This document shows, one piece after another, positions 34,063-43,359 of a stretch of 64,000 nt of DNA (position 1 is the stretch's first letter; every line of letters starts with the position of its first letter). A model generated the notes under the pieces. The model searched no databases, was not told the DNA's origin, and was given only the letters and a program-made list of their open reading frames with translations. A program made the translations under genes and the position numbers. The stretch is from contig CALRRO020000002.1 in the NCBI GenBank assembly GCA_943370595.1, positions 372,001 through 436,000 on the forward strand, read 5' to 3'. The stretch comes from Piscinibacter sp943370595. GTDB lineage: Bacteria; Pseudomonadota; Gammaproteobacteria; Burkholderiales; Burkholderiaceae_C.

Positions 34063-36068
34063 CCGCCGAGGGCAGCTCGCACGCTGGCCGGGCTGCCGGC
34101 ACACCGCTGCGCTGGCTGATGACGCTGCTGCTGGCGACCGCGGTGCTGGCCACCCTGGTGCTGGACTTCCGCGGTGCAGGCGCCGAGGCACCGCGCACCT
34201 TCGAGCGGGCCGAACTGGCGGTGACGCCGCTGGGCGAGCAGTCCCTCGTGCTCGGCCAGCACCTCCCCGAATCGGCGCTGCTGTCGCTGCCCGAGACCAC
34301 GCCGCCGCCGGAGGATCCCGCTGCGTGGCGCCCGGTGGCCTTGCCCGACCACGCGGCGCGCGACGCGCTGCTGCACGGCGGCCGCTCCTACCCGGTGGAG
34401 ATGCGCTGGTACCGCATGGCCTACACCGTGCCCGCCGGCGCCGACGGCGCGCAGGCACTGCACATAGCACGCGTGATCGGCGGCCCGGTGCAGGTGCTGG
34501 TGCGCGCTGGCACACCGGGCGCGCCGTGGCAGCGCCTGCTCGACAACCGCGGGGCCTGGCTGTCGCAATGGAACACGCCGCTGTACGTGCCACTCCCGCT
34601 GGAGCTCGCCGAGCCGGGGGCCGCGCTGCAGCTGGCGATCGGGCTGCCCACCATCCATGGTGTGCAGTTCGGCCTCGCGGCGCCGGTGGCGGGCGACACC
34701 GTGGCCGTGTCGGCGCTGCAGGAGCGGCGCCTGTTCTGGCAGGTCACCGGCATGCACGCGATCAGCCTGTGCGGCCTGTTGCTGGGCGGCCTGGCCCTGG
34801 CCCTGGCGCGCCGCGGCCAGCAGCCCGAGCTGAACCTGCTGTTCGCTGCCGTCACCGCGGTCTGGGCGCTGCGCAACCTGCATTACTTCGTGGCACCGCC
34901 GGAAGGACGCACGGCCTACGAATGGTTCTGGTGGACCACCAACAGCTCGATCAGCTGGCTCACGCTGCTGTTCTACCTGTTCGTGCTGCGCTTCCTGCCC
35001 ACCCGCATGCCACGGCTGGAGCGGGGTCTGGCGGTCTTCGTCGTGCTGTTGTCGCTGATCACGCTGCCGCTGTGGCCGCTGCGCGGCGAGGCCCTGGTGC
35101 TGCAGCACGCGCTGAACATCGCGGTGGCCGCCGGTGTGTGCCTGTTCCTGATGTGGCAGGCCCTGCGCCTGGGCGACCGCCACTTCAGCATGCTGACCGG
35201 TACGCTGCTGCTGGGCGTGGTGCTCGCCGCGCACGACCTGATGCTGCTGGCCGGCCGCCTGCCGCCGCACCACTACTACCTGCTGCCCTACTGCTGCCTG
35301 ATGCTGCTGCTGAGCTTCCAGCATGCGCTGGTTCGCCAGCATGCCGGCGCCTTTGCCCGGCTGGCCGACGCGCATGCCGACCAGCAGCGGCAACTGGTCG
35401 AACAGCAGCAACAGCTGCAGGCCAATCACCTGCGGCTGGTGGCGTTCGAGCGCGAACAGGCACTGCAGCAGGAACGCCAGCGCCTGATGCGCGACATGCA
35501 CGACGGGCTGGGCTCGGCCCTGCTCAGCTCGCTGGCCCTGGCGCAGCAGCGCCGGCTCTCACCCGAGGCGATGGCGCGCCTGCTGGGCGATTGCATCGAC
35601 GACCTGCGGCTGGTGATCGACTCGCTGGAGCCGATGGAGAACGACCTCGCGACGCTGGTCGGCACGCTGCGCCTGCGCCTGGGTGACCGGCTCGAGGCCG
35701 CCGGCCTGCGCCTGCACTGGCAGGTGCAGGACCTGCCGCCGCTGCCCTGGCTCGACGCACCGCATGCGCTGCAGGTGCTGCGCATGGTGCAGGAGATGTT
35801 CACCAACGTGCTCAAGCACGCCGGAGCGCAACAGGTGCACGTGAGCCTGTGCAAGCTCGAGGACCACGTGGCCGTGGAGGTGGCCGACGACGGCGTCGGC
35901 TTCGACCCCGACCGGCCGGCTGCCCGCGCCGGCCGCGGCCTGGCCAACATGCGCGAGCGCGCGCGTGCCCTGGGCGCACAGCTGGACATCCGCAGCGCGC
36001 CCGGCCGGGGCACGAGCACCCGGCTGGTGCTGCCGCTGCAGGCACCCGGCACGCCGCAGTCGGCCTGA
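34059..36068 (+). CDS. Sensor histidine kinase, NarL-type (HisKA_3), membrane-bound
   Basis: 669 residues. An N-terminal membrane helix (PLRWLMTLLLATAVLATLVL) is followed by a periplasmic domain (about residues 35-225), a block of seven transmembrane helices (~225-430, resembling 7TM receptors with diverse intracellular signalling modules), a coiled coil rich in Gln, and the dimerisation/phosphoacceptor motif RDMHDGLGSALLSSLA with His481. The ATPase domain has an N box (EMFTNVLKHA), DDGVGFD and GRGLANMRERA. ATG 34059 overlaps the regulator stop. Extension upstream in frame is not real. The signal sensed is unknown. Confidence 0.93.
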   Translation: MTAEGSSHAGRAAGTPLRWLMTLLLATAVLATLVLDFRGAGAEAPRTFERAELAVTPLGEQSLVLGQHLPESALLSLPETTPPPEDPAAWRPVALPDHAARDALLHGGRSYPVEMRWYRMAYTVPAGADGAQALHIARVIGGPVQVLVRAGTPGAPWQRLLDNRGAWLSQWNTPLYVPLPLELAEPGAALQLAIGLPTIHGVQFGLAAPVAGDTVAVSALQERRLFWQVTGMHAISLCGLLLGGLALALARRGQQPELNLLFAAVTAVWALRNLHYFVAPPEGRTAYEWFWWTTNSSISWLTLLFYLFVLRFLPTRMPRLERGLAVFVVLLSLITLPLWPLRGEALVLQHALNIAVAAGVCLFLMWQALRLGDRHFSMLTGTLLLGVVLAAHDLMLLAGRLPPHHYYLLPYCCLMLLLSFQHALVRQHAGAFARLADAHADQQRQLVEQQQQLQANHLRLVAFEREQALQQERQRLMRDMHDGLGSALLSSLALAQQRRLSPEAMARLLGDCIDDLRLVIDSLEPMENDLATLVGTLRLRLGDRLEAAGLRLHWQVQDLPPLPWLDAPHALQVLRMVQEMFTNVLKHAGAQQVHVSLCKLEDHVAVEVADDGVGFDPDRPAARAGRGLANMRERARALGAQLDIRSAPGRGTSTRLVLPLQAPGTPQSA

Positions 36069-36157
36069 GCGCCAGCGTTATGGCGCCATTTGCGGGTGAA
36101 TGCTGCGCATTGATTCGCACTTCCGCCGCCTACGCGCCAAATATGCGACTTTTCTTC

Positions 36158-36186
36158 TTGTTTTGATCATTTACATCACTTATCTT
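36158..36186 (+). promoter_or_regulatory. Candidate sigma-70 promoter for the DUF945-like gene
   Basis: TTGTTT at 36158-36163 and TATCTT at 36181-36186, spacer 17 bases, in an AT-rich patch that stands out from the surrounding GC-rich DNA. The -35 is weak (3 of 6). Placed 76 bases before the GTG start at 36262, which has its own AGGAGA ribosome site. Confidence 0.4.
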
Positions 36187-36261
36187 CTGGTTGCAGCACG
36201 ATCAATCTGACCGCGCCCCGTCTGATCGGGCCCACGCCGGTCCACACCAGGAGAACGAAAA

Positions 36262-37716
36262 GTGAACTCGTCGGGAAAGACCGTCGCCCTGGCCAGCGCC
36301 GCGGTGGCAGCCCTCGGAGCCGCGTGGATCGGCACCGGGGTGTACGGAGCGCATGTTGCCGAGCGCGAGCTTCGAGCGCTGACCTCGCATGCATCGGCCC
36401 GCGATGGCTTCCGATTGATGAATCTGAAACATGACCGCGGCATCCTGTCCTCGACCGGTACCGTGGACGTTCGCCTGGAAGACCAGTGCGGCGATGCCGG
36501 CGCCGGCGAGGCGCCGCTGACCCTGCAGGTGAGCTACACGATGCGCCACCTGGTGCTGCCGGGCTCGCTGATGCGTTTCGACTGGACCCTGGCGCCCACG
36601 GGTGCCGCCGGTGCGAGCTTTGCCAAGACCTTTGGCGGCAACACGACGCTGCAGGGCGACGGCTCGGTGGCGATGAACGGCGACGTCCGCTCGAGCCTGA
36701 GCCTTCCTGAACTGGCCGTCAGCGGTGCGGAATCGGTGCAGGTGGCGCCCTCGACGGGACGCATCGCCTGGGGCGCCAATACCTTCGCGCTCGACTGGAA
36801 GACCGACCGCATCGTCGCGCGCGGCCATGGCCAGGCGCTCGAGCTGCAGCAGCTCGTGCTCGCGATGGACCTGAAGAACCGCAAGCTCGGCACGGGGACC
36901 GCGAGCCTGTCGATCGACAAGCTGAGCACGGAGCTGGGCACGGCCGAAGGCTTCCGCGTGGCCAGCGAGGTCGTCGAACACGGAGACCGCCTCGACATGA
37001 AGTTCACGCCCAGCCTGCGCAACGTCAGCGTCGCGGGGCAGACCGCGCGCGACCTCGTCCTCGAGATCGGCGTGACCGGGGTCCATGCGAAGAGCATCGA
37101 GACGGTGGGCCAGATCCTCGGCGACACCTGCGGGCTCGAGCACGCAACCGCCAACGAGACCGCGACGCTGCGCTCGGCCCTGCGCACGTTGATGGCCCGT
37201 GGCTTCACGCTCGGCATCCCGCGCATCGCCGGCAGCATTGGCAATGGTTCGCTGGACGGTTCGCTCCAGGTCGAGCTCAAGCCGACGGCCGGCGGCGACA
37301 GCGCACCGATCCTGCTGGCACGCGTGCTGCGCTCGCAAGGCCAGATCACGCTCAAGGGCGACGTGGTGGACGCCGAACAGAAGCAGATGGTGCTGGCGAT
37401 GGGCGTGGCCACCGAAGTGCCGGGTGGACTGCAGGCCGGCTACGAGTACGCCGACGGCGTGCTGAAGGCCAACGGCCGCAGCTTCGATGCCGGCGGCATG
37501 CAGGCAGCGCTCGCGCAGGCCGACCAGGTGCTCAACGCCTTTCTGTCTTCCAACGAGGCCGTTGCGCTTGCGCTGCGCTCGGCTCCGGAGCCCGCACCCG
37601 CCGCCGAAGCCGTGCAGGCGGCCGCGCCCGCACAGGCGCCTGCCGATGCTGCCGAGACCGCCCCCGAGCCAGCCGCGCCGCCGGTGGCGGCCGCGGTGAG
37701 CGAGAACCCGCGCTGA
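36262..37716 (+). CDS. DUF945 (YdgA-like) family protein
   Basis: 484 residues. N-terminal hydrophobic segment (VALASAAVAALGAAWIGTGVYG) anchors it in the inner membrane or acts as a signal; the body is a repeated beta-rich periplasmic region (ELAVSGAESVQVAPSTG, IDKLSTELGTAEG) typical of YdgA-type DUF945 proteins, whose function is not established. The C-terminal ~65 residues are Ala/Pro-rich (PAPAAEAVQAAAPAQAP), probably disordered. Start codon GTG 36262 with AGGAGA upstream. It converges on gyrB across a 42-base gap that holds a hairpin. Confidence 0.85.
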   Translation: MNSSGKTVALASAAVAALGAAWIGTGVYGAHVAERELRALTSHASARDGFRLMNLKHDRGILSSTGTVDVRLEDQCGDAGAGEAPLTLQVSYTMRHLVLPGSLMRFDWTLAPTGAAGASFAKTFGGNTTLQGDGSVAMNGDVRSSLSLPELAVSGAESVQVAPSTGRIAWGANTFALDWKTDRIVARGHGQALELQQLVLAMDLKNRKLGTGTASLSIDKLSTELGTAEGFRVASEVVEHGDRLDMKFTPSLRNVSVAGQTARDLVLEIGVTGVHAKSIETVGQILGDTCGLEHATANETATLRSALRTLMARGFTLGIPRIAGSIGNGSLDGSLQVELKPTAGGDSAPILLARVLRSQGQITLKGDVVDAEQKQMVLAMGVATEVPGGLQAGYEYADGVLKANGRSFDAGGMQAALAQADQVLNAFLSSNEAVALALRSAPEPAPAAEAVQAAAPAQAPADAAETAPEPAAPPVAAAVSENPR

Positions 37717-37724
37717 AGGTTGCG

Positions 37725-37747
37725 GGGCACGCCGCGATGGCGTGCCC
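37725..37747. terminator. Hairpin between convergent DUF945-like gene and gyrB
   Basis: A perfect 9-base-pair stem, GGGCACGCC and GGCGTGCCC, with a 5-base GCGAT loop, fills most of the 42-base gap between the convergent stops. There is no U-run on either side, so it may act as a bidirectional or Rho-assisted terminator. The same GCGAT loop recurs in the yidC terminator (46298-46302). Confidence 0.5.
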
Positions 37748-37758
37748 GGCCGCTGCGA

Positions 37759-40257
37759 TCAGACGTCGATGTTGGACGCCCGCAGCGCGTTGGTCTCGAT
37801 GAAGTCGCGGCGAGGCTCGACCTCGTCGCCCATCAGCATGGTGAAGACGCGGTCGGCTTCGATCGCGTCGTCGATCTGCACCTTGAGCAGGCGGCGCACG
37901 GTCGGGTCCATCGTCGTCTCCCACAGCTGCGCGGGGTTCATCTCGCCGAGGCCCTTGTAGCGCTGTCGGCCCACGGCGTTCTCGGCCTGGCCGATCAGCC
38001 AGGCCATGGCCTCGCGGAAGTCGCCGACCTTCGACTCCTTCAGCTTCTCGCCTTCGCCGCGGCTGACCACGGCCTCGTCGCTGACCAGGCCCTTGAAGGT
38101 CCGGCCTGCGGTGGACAACGCTTCATAGTCCGCGCCATGCACGAAGTCGGCGGTGATCACGCTGCTCTTGACGTTGCCGTGCAGCATGCGGCTGATGCGC
38201 AGGTGGTGCTTGTCGCTGCGCACGTCGAACTCGGCCACCACCTCGGCATCGTTCAGCGCCTGCTGCAGCGCCGCGGCCGAGGCTTCGGCCGCCTCCAGCG
38301 TGTCGAGGTTCAGCGCCAGGCCGTTGGCCATCGCACGCAGGCCGTCCACGTCCATCCAGTTCGACAGCCGCTCCACCACGTTGTTGGCCAGCACGTACTG
38401 GCGCGCCAGCGTTTCCAGCGCATCGCCCTGCAGCACGGCTGCGCCCGGCACGCCGGTGTCGAGCTTCGCGTCCTTCAGTGCCACCCGCAGCAGGTACGCG
38501 TCGAGCTCGTGACCGTCCTTCAGGTACTGCTCGTCCTTGCCGAGCTTGACCTTGTACAGCGGCGGTTGTGCGATGTAGATGTGGCCGCGCTCCACCAGCT
38601 GCGGCATCTGACGGTAGAAGAAGGTCAGCAGCAGGGTGCGGATGTGCGCGCCGTCCACGTCCGCATCGGTCATGATGATGATGCGGTGGTAGCGCAGCTT
38701 GTCGACGTTGAAGTCCTCGCTGCCGATGCCGGTGCCCAGCGCGGTGATCAGCGTCAGGATGGCGTCGCTGGACAGCAGCTTCTCGTAGCGCGCCTTCTCG
38801 ACGTTGAGGATCTTGCCGCGCAGCGGCAGGATCGCCTGGAACTTGCGATCACGGCCCTGCTTGGCGGAGCCACCGGCGGAGTCACCCTCGACGATGTAGA
38901 TCTCGCACAGCGCCGGGTCCTTCTCCTGGCAGTCGGCCAGCTTGCCGGGCAGGCCCATGCCGTCGAGCACGCCCTTGCGGCGCGTCATCTCGCGGGCCTT
39001 GCGGGCCGCCTCGCGGGCACGCGCGGCCTCGACGATCTTGCCGCAGATGATCTTCGCGTCGATCGGGTTCTCGAGCAGGTAGTCGGTCAGCGCCTTGCTG
39101 ACCACTTCTTCCACCGGGCCGCGCACTTCGCTCGACACCAGCTTGTCCTTGGTCTGGCTGCTGAACTTGGGCTCCGGCACCTTGACGCTCAGCACGCAGC
39201 ACAGGCCTTCGCGCATGTCGTCGCCGGTGACCTCGACCTTGGCCTTCTTGGCCAGCTCGTTGTCCTCGATGTACTTGTTGATGACGCGGGTCATCGCCGC
39301 GCGCAGGCCGGTCAGGTGGGTGCCGCCGTCACGCTGCGGAATGTTGTTGGTGAAGCACAGCACCGTCTCGCTGTAGCCGTCGTTCCACTGCATGGCCACT
39401 TCGCTGATGATCATGCTGCCGTGCTCGGTCTTCTTCTCACCGACCGCATGGAACACGGTGTTGTGCAGCACCTTCTTGCCGGTGTTGATGAAGTCGACGA
39501 AGCCCTTCACGCCACCCACGAATGCGAAGTTGTCTTCCTTGTTGTTGCGCTCGTCGACCAGGCGGATCTTCACGCCGTTGTTCAGGAAGCTCAGCTCGCG
39601 CAGGCGCTTGCTGAGGATCTCGTAGTGGAAGTCGATGTTCTCGAAGATCTCGTCATCGGGCAGGAAGTGCACCTCGGTGCCGCGCTTCTCGGTCTCGCCG
39701 GTGATCTTCATCGGCGAGATCTCGAAGCCGTCGCGCTGCTCGAGGATGCGCTCCTGCGGGATGCCCTTGCGGAACTCCATGTAGTGCGCCTTGCCCTCGC
39801 GGCGCACCGTCAGGCGCAGCCATTTCGACAGCGCGTTCACGCAGCTCACCCCCACGCCGTGCAGGCCGCCCGAGACCTTGTAGCTGTTCTGGTTGAACTT
39901 GCCGCCGGCGTGCAGCTCGGTCAGCGCGATCTCGGCCGCACTGCGCTTGGGCTCGTGCTTGTCGTCCATCTTCACGCCGGTCGGGATGCCGCGCCCGTTG
40001 TCGGTCACCGAGATCGAGTTGTCGGTGTGGATGGTGACGACGATGTCGTCGCAGTAGCCGGCCAGGGCCTCGTCGATCGAGTTGTCGACGACCTCGAAGA
40101 CGAGGTGGTGCAGGCCGGTGCCGTCGGACGTGTCACCGATGTACATGCCCGGGCGCTTGCGCACCGCTTCCAGGCCCTCGAGGATCTGGATGCTTCCCTC
40201 GCCATAGGCGTCGACGGGCTTCGGCGCGTTCTCGGGGGTGTTCGGGGTGTCGCTCAT
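37759..40257 (-). CDS. gyrB: DNA gyrase subunit B
   Basis: 832 residues. The N-terminal GHKL ATPase domain is complete (RKRPGMYIGD, VVDNSIDEA, DNGRGIPTG, and GLHGVGVSCVNALS with the lid); the TOPRIM domain shows EGDSAGGSA and TDADVDGAHI, and the C-terminal YKGLGEMNP motif is followed by the end typical of proteobacterial GyrB (DPTVRRLLKV). It is about 30 residues longer than the E. coli protein, mostly in the middle region. Only ATG 40257 gives a family-like N-terminus (MSDTPNTPE). Introduces negative supercoils together with GyrA. It lies 86 bases downstream of dnaN on the same strand, without recF between. Confidence 0.97.
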   Translation of the reverse strand: MSDTPNTPENAPKPVDAYGEGSIQILEGLEAVRKRPGMYIGDTSDGTGLHHLVFEVVDNSIDEALAGYCDDIVVTIHTDNSISVTDNGRGIPTGVKMDDKHEPKRSAAEIALTELHAGGKFNQNSYKVSGGLHGVGVSCVNALSKWLRLTVRREGKAHYMEFRKGIPQERILEQRDGFEISPMKITGETEKRGTEVHFLPDDEIFENIDFHYEILSKRLRELSFLNNGVKIRLVDERNNKEDNFAFVGGVKGFVDFINTGKKVLHNTVFHAVGEKKTEHGSMIISEVAMQWNDGYSETVLCFTNNIPQRDGGTHLTGLRAAMTRVINKYIEDNELAKKAKVEVTGDDMREGLCCVLSVKVPEPKFSSQTKDKLVSSEVRGPVEEVVSKALTDYLLENPIDAKIICGKIVEAARAREAARKAREMTRRKGVLDGMGLPGKLADCQEKDPALCEIYIVEGDSAGGSAKQGRDRKFQAILPLRGKILNVEKARYEKLLSSDAILTLITALGTGIGSEDFNVDKLRYHRIIIMTDADVDGAHIRTLLLTFFYRQMPQLVERGHIYIAQPPLYKVKLGKDEQYLKDGHELDAYLLRVALKDAKLDTGVPGAAVLQGDALETLARQYVLANNVVERLSNWMDVDGLRAMANGLALNLDTLEAAEASAAALQQALNDAEVVAEFDVRSDKHHLRISRMLHGNVKSSVITADFVHGADYEALSTAGRTFKGLVSDEAVVSRGEGEKLKESKVGDFREAMAWLIGQAENAVGRQRYKGLGEMNPAQLWETTMDPTVRRLLKVQIDDAIEADRVFTMLMGDEVEPRRDFIETNALRASNIDV

Positions 40258-40343
40258 GGCAGCTTTCGAAAGCGGAATCGCACTCTGGAGAAATGCGCAA
40301 GCGGGCCGCAGCCCGCTCACTGGGACAGGACCGGCACTGAGCG

Positions 40344-41462
40344 CTAGATCCTCATCGGCATCACGACGTACTTGAAGCCGGCCTGCTCGGGCACGGTGAT
40401 CAGCGCGCTGGAGTTGGTGTCCTGCAGCTCGACCTTGATCATCTCCTGGCTCATGTTGGTGAGCGCGTCGATCAGGTAGGTCACGTTGAAGCCGATCTCG
40501 ATGGCGTCGCCGTTGTAGTCGATCTCGAGTTCTTCCTTGGCCTCTTCCTGCTCCGCATTGCTCGACGCGATGCGCAGGGTGCCCGGCTCGATGTTGACGC
40601 GCACGCCCTTGAACTTCTCGCTGGTCAGGATGGCGGCGCGCTGCAGGCTGGCCAGCAGCGGCGCACGGCCCAGCGTCACGGCGTTCTTGTGGTTCTTCGG
40701 GATCACGCGGTTGTAGTCGGGGAACTTGCCCTCGACCAGCTTGGTGACGAACTCCATGCCGCTGAAGACGAACTTCGCCTGATTGCCGGCGAAGCGCATC
40801 TCGATCGCACCCTCGTCGCCGTCCTTCTCGTCCTTGAGCAGGCGCTGCAGCTCGAGCACCGTCTTGCGCGGCAGGATGACTTCCTGCTTCGGGATCTCGA
40901 CGTCGAGCGTGGCCTGGGCCAGTGCCAGGCGGTGGCCGTCGGTGGCCACCAGCGTCAGGCTCTTGCCCTCGGCAACGAACAGGATGCCGTTGAGGTAGTA
41001 GCGGATGTCGTGCACCGCCATCGCGAAATGCACCTGGTTGATCAGCGCCTTCAGCGTCTTCTGCGGCACGCTGAACATCGGGCCGAAGTCGGCCGCTTCC
41101 TGCACCAGCGGGAAGTCGTCGGCCGGCAGCGTCTGCAGCGTGAAGCGGCTCTTGCCGCCTTGCAGCGTCAGCTTGCTCTGGTTGGCCGTCAGCGTCACCG
41201 TCTGGTCGGCGGGCATGGACCGCAGGATGTCGATCAGCTTGCGCGCACCGACCGTGGTGGCGAAGTTGCCACCGTCGCCATCGAGTTCTGCCGTCGTGCG
41301 CACCTGGATCTCCAGGTCGCTCGTCGTCAGCTCCACCTGGCTGCCGTTCTTGCGCAGCAGCACGTTCGCCAGGATGGGCAGCGTGTGCCGACGCTCGACG
41401 ATGCCGGCCACTGCCTGCAGTGCGCCAAGAACTTTTTCCTGAGTTGCCTTCAAGACAATCAT
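40344..41462 (-). CDS. dnaN: DNA polymerase III beta subunit (sliding clamp)
   Basis: 372 residues, the usual length of the clamp. The N-terminus MIVLKATQEKVLGALQAVAGIVERR and the C-terminal ALITVPEQAGFKYVVMPMRI are clear clamp sequences. Three similar domains can be followed (HTLPILANVLLR first, QTLPADDFPLV and TDGHRLALA in the middle, VEGKFPDYNRVIPK late). It binds the polymerase and other replication proteins. It is downstream of dnaA across 220 bases, so it may have its own promoter, and upstream of gyrB. Start ATG 41462 gives the canonical N-terminus. Confidence 0.97.
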   Translation of the reverse strand: MIVLKATQEKVLGALQAVAGIVERRHTLPILANVLLRKNGSQVELTTSDLEIQVRTTAELDGDGGNFATTVGARKLIDILRSMPADQTVTLTANQSKLTLQGGKSRFTLQTLPADDFPLVQEAADFGPMFSVPQKTLKALINQVHFAMAVHDIRYYLNGILFVAEGKSLTLVATDGHRLALAQATLDVEIPKQEVILPRKTVLELQRLLKDEKDGDEGAIEMRFAGNQAKFVFSGMEFVTKLVEGKFPDYNRVIPKNHKNAVTLGRAPLLASLQRAAILTSEKFKGVRVNIEPGTLRIASSNAEQEEAKEELEIDYNGDAIEIGFNVTYLIDALTNMSQEMIKVELQDTNSSALITVPEQAGFKYVVMPMRI

Positions 41463-41506
41463 TTGAACCTCTTCATATAGTCGTCTTAGTAGAGGACCGG
41501 GCTTTC

Positions 41507-41664
41507 TGTGGAGAACCGCATTTTCTCCTTTTCTCTCAAGCCCTTAGCGGCCGCAAACCCTGTGCGCCGAAGGCCTGTGCCCACGCCGCCGAAAGCGAAC
41601 AACTTCGGCTGGACGGCCGAGCCTGTGGACAGCTTCGAAGTTGTCCCGGATCCGTCCACAGGCT
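41507..41664. promoter_or_regulatory. dnaA-dnaN intergenic region with DnaA-box-like sites and an 11-bp inverted repeat
   Basis: This gap holds TGTGGAGAA (41507-41515, 8 of 9 match to TGTGGATAA), an AT-rich pyrimidine tract (about 41520-41533), and an 11-base inverted repeat, AGCCTGTGGAC at 41620-41630 and GTCCACAGGCT at 41654-41664, each arm containing a DnaA-box-like core. The repeat lies just downstream of the dnaA stop and could be a hairpin terminating dnaA, or a pair of DnaA sites controlling dnaN. Roles are inferred. Confidence 0.45.
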
Positions 41665-41682
41665 TGTGCGGCTGCGCCATGG

Positions 41683-43095
41683 TCAGCCCTTGAGCGTCTG
41701 TTCCAGCACGTGCAGCTGCTGGTTCAGTTCGCTGTTCTTCTGCCGCTCGCCGGAGATCTTGCGCACGGCATGCAGCACCGTCGTGTGGTCGCGGCCGCCG
41801 AACAGCTCGCCGATCTCCGGCAGGCTCTTCTGCGTCATCTCCTTGGCCAGGTACATCGCGATCTGGCGCGGCCGGGCGATCGATGCCGGGCGCTTCTTGC
41901 TGTACATGTCGGCGACCTTGATCTTGTAGAAGTCGGCCACTGTCTTCTGGATGTTCTCGACGCCGATCTGCCGGTTCTGGATCGACAGCAGGTCCTTCAG
42001 CGCCTCGCGCGCCAGGCCGATGTTGATCTCCTTCTGGCTGAAGCGCGAGTAGGCCAAGATCTTGCGCAGCGCCCCTTCGAGCTCGCGCACGTTGGCGCGC
42101 ACGTTCTTGGCGACGAAGAAGGCCACGTCTTCCGGCATCGGCGAGCCTTCCTGCTCGGCCTTGCGCATCAGGATGGCCACGCGCATCTCCAGCTCGGGCG
42201 GTTCGATGGCCACCGTCAGGCCGGCGTCGAAGCGTGAGGTCAGGCGCTCGTCGATGTCCACCAATCCTTTCGGATAGGTGTCGCTGGTCATGATGATGTG
42301 CGCCTTCTTCGCCAGCAGCGCCTCGAAGGCGTTGAAGAACTCCTCCTGGGTGCGCTCCTTGCCGGCGAAGAACTGCACGTCGTCGATCAGCAGCAGGTCG
42401 AGCTGGTGGTACTTGGCCTTCAGCTCGTCGAAGGTCTTGCGCTGGTAGTTGCGCACGACGTCAGTGATGAACTGCTCGGCGTGCAGGTAGAGGATGCGTG
42501 CGTCGGGCTTGTCGGCCAGCAGTGCATTGCCGACGGCGTGGATCAGGTGCGTCTTGCCGAGGCCGACGCCACCGTAGATGAACAGCGGGTTGTACATCTG
42601 GCCCGGCGCGCCGGCCACGTGCAAGGCCGCGGTGCGCGCCATCTGGTTGGCCCGGCCGGGCACCAGCGTGTCGAAGGTCAGCTGCGGATTCAGGCGTCCA
42701 CGCGCCGCCGGCGTCGGAGCGGAGGCTGCCGGCTTGGCTGTCGCCTGCGGCCTGGCCGCGCCAACACCGTGACCGTTGAGCACCTGCCCGACCGGCTGGG
42801 GCCCTGCCGGGGGGCGGGCGGGCGCGGCCACCGCATCGCGCGGCGCCAGCGTGATGTCCAGCCGCACCGGCTTGCCAGCCAGTTCGGTCAGCACCGACTC
42901 GATGCGGTTCGCGTACTGATTGCGGATCCAGTCGAGCTTGAAGCGATTCGGCACGCGCAGCGTCACGACCGAACCGCCGGCTGCGTCGTCTGCGACGTCG
43001 GCAGCCGGCAAGGGTCGGATCCAGGTGTTGAATTGCTGCTCTGGCAATTCGGCTGCGAGCTTCTCGCAACCACGTTGCCACAGGTCTGCCGCCAT
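41683..43095 (-). CDS. dnaA: Chromosomal replication initiator protein DnaA
   Basis: 470 residues. Domain I starts MAADLWQRGCEKLAAELPEQ and matches other DnaA N-termini (compare SLWQQC), so ATG 43095 was chosen over the in-frame ATGs at 43128 and 43137. A Pro/Ala linker is followed by the AAA+ domain with Walker A (YGGVGLGKTHLIHA), Walker B (LLLIDDVQFF) and sensor motifs, and the C-terminal DNA-binding domain with the RPRQIAMYLAKEMT and GGRDHTTVLHA signatures that recognise DnaA boxes. Initiates replication at oriC. A DnaA-box-like site (43098-43106) lies immediately before this start, consistent with autoregulation. Confidence 0.97.
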   Translation of the reverse strand: MAADLWQRGCEKLAAELPEQQFNTWIRPLPAADVADDAAGGSVVTLRVPNRFKLDWIRNQYANRIESVLTELAGKPVRLDITLAPRDAVAAPARPPAGPQPVGQVLNGHGVGAARPQATAKPAASAPTPAARGRLNPQLTFDTLVPGRANQMARTAALHVAGAPGQMYNPLFIYGGVGLGKTHLIHAVGNALLADKPDARILYLHAEQFITDVVRNYQRKTFDELKAKYHQLDLLLIDDVQFFAGKERTQEEFFNAFEALLAKKAHIIMTSDTYPKGLVDIDERLTSRFDAGLTVAIEPPELEMRVAILMRKAEQEGSPMPEDVAFFVAKNVRANVRELEGALRKILAYSRFSQKEINIGLAREALKDLLSIQNRQIGVENIQKTVADFYKIKVADMYSKKRPASIARPRQIAMYLAKEMTQKSLPEIGELFGGRDHTTVLHAVRKISGERQKNSELNQQLHVLEQTLKG

Positions 43096-43097
43096 GT

Positions 43098-43221
43098 TGT
43101 GGAAAAGTTCTTCTAGGAGCGGCCGCATTCTATCCATCCCGGGGCCGCGCGCCAGTGGTTATCCACAGATGATCTAGGTGGCTGTCCCGCTGGCCGACCC
43201 ACGGCGGCAAGGGCCAAGTCG
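43098..43221. other. Putative replication origin (oriC) between dnaA and rpmH
   Basis: The gap between the divergent dnaA and rpmH genes holds a perfect DnaA box, TTATCCACA, at 43159-43167 and a near-perfect one, TGTGGAAAA (8 of 9), at 43098-43106. Replication genes read leftward and translation/membrane genes rightward, which is the arrangement expected around an origin. The number of boxes is low, so further sites in the dnaA-dnaN gap or in rnpA may take part. Location inferred from gene order and boxes; not measured. Confidence 0.65.
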
Positions 43222-43250
43222 TTGACCGGGAACGGCTTTTTTGCTGTAAT
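43222..43250 (+). promoter_or_regulatory. Sigma-70 promoter of rpmH
   Basis: -35 TTGACC (43222-43227) and -10 TGTAAT (43245-43250) with the optimal 17-base spacer, each one mismatch from consensus. It is about 110 bases before the rpmH ATG, giving a leader of roughly 100 bases. It is the clearest promoter in the window, as expected for a strongly expressed ribosomal protein operon. Confidence 0.8.
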
Positions 43251-43359
43251 CGCGGGTTCCCCGAAACGTCTAGGCGTGGCGGGGCCATGCCGCCGCGGAG
43301 CGCAGCCGCGGATGGAAACCTCCCCGGGCTGCAATCCGAGCTGTTTCGCTGGACCGATC

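Noticed and set aside
37720..40347. 875-codon plus-strand frame opposite gyrB
   Set aside because: Antisense shadow of a well-supported essential gene; Val/Leu/Gln/His-rich with no recognisable domain.
43096..43137. Longer DnaA starting at ATG 43137 or 43128
   Set aside because: The extra 14 residues do not resemble DnaA, and the start at 43095 aligns with the family; the region holds a DnaA-box-like site.
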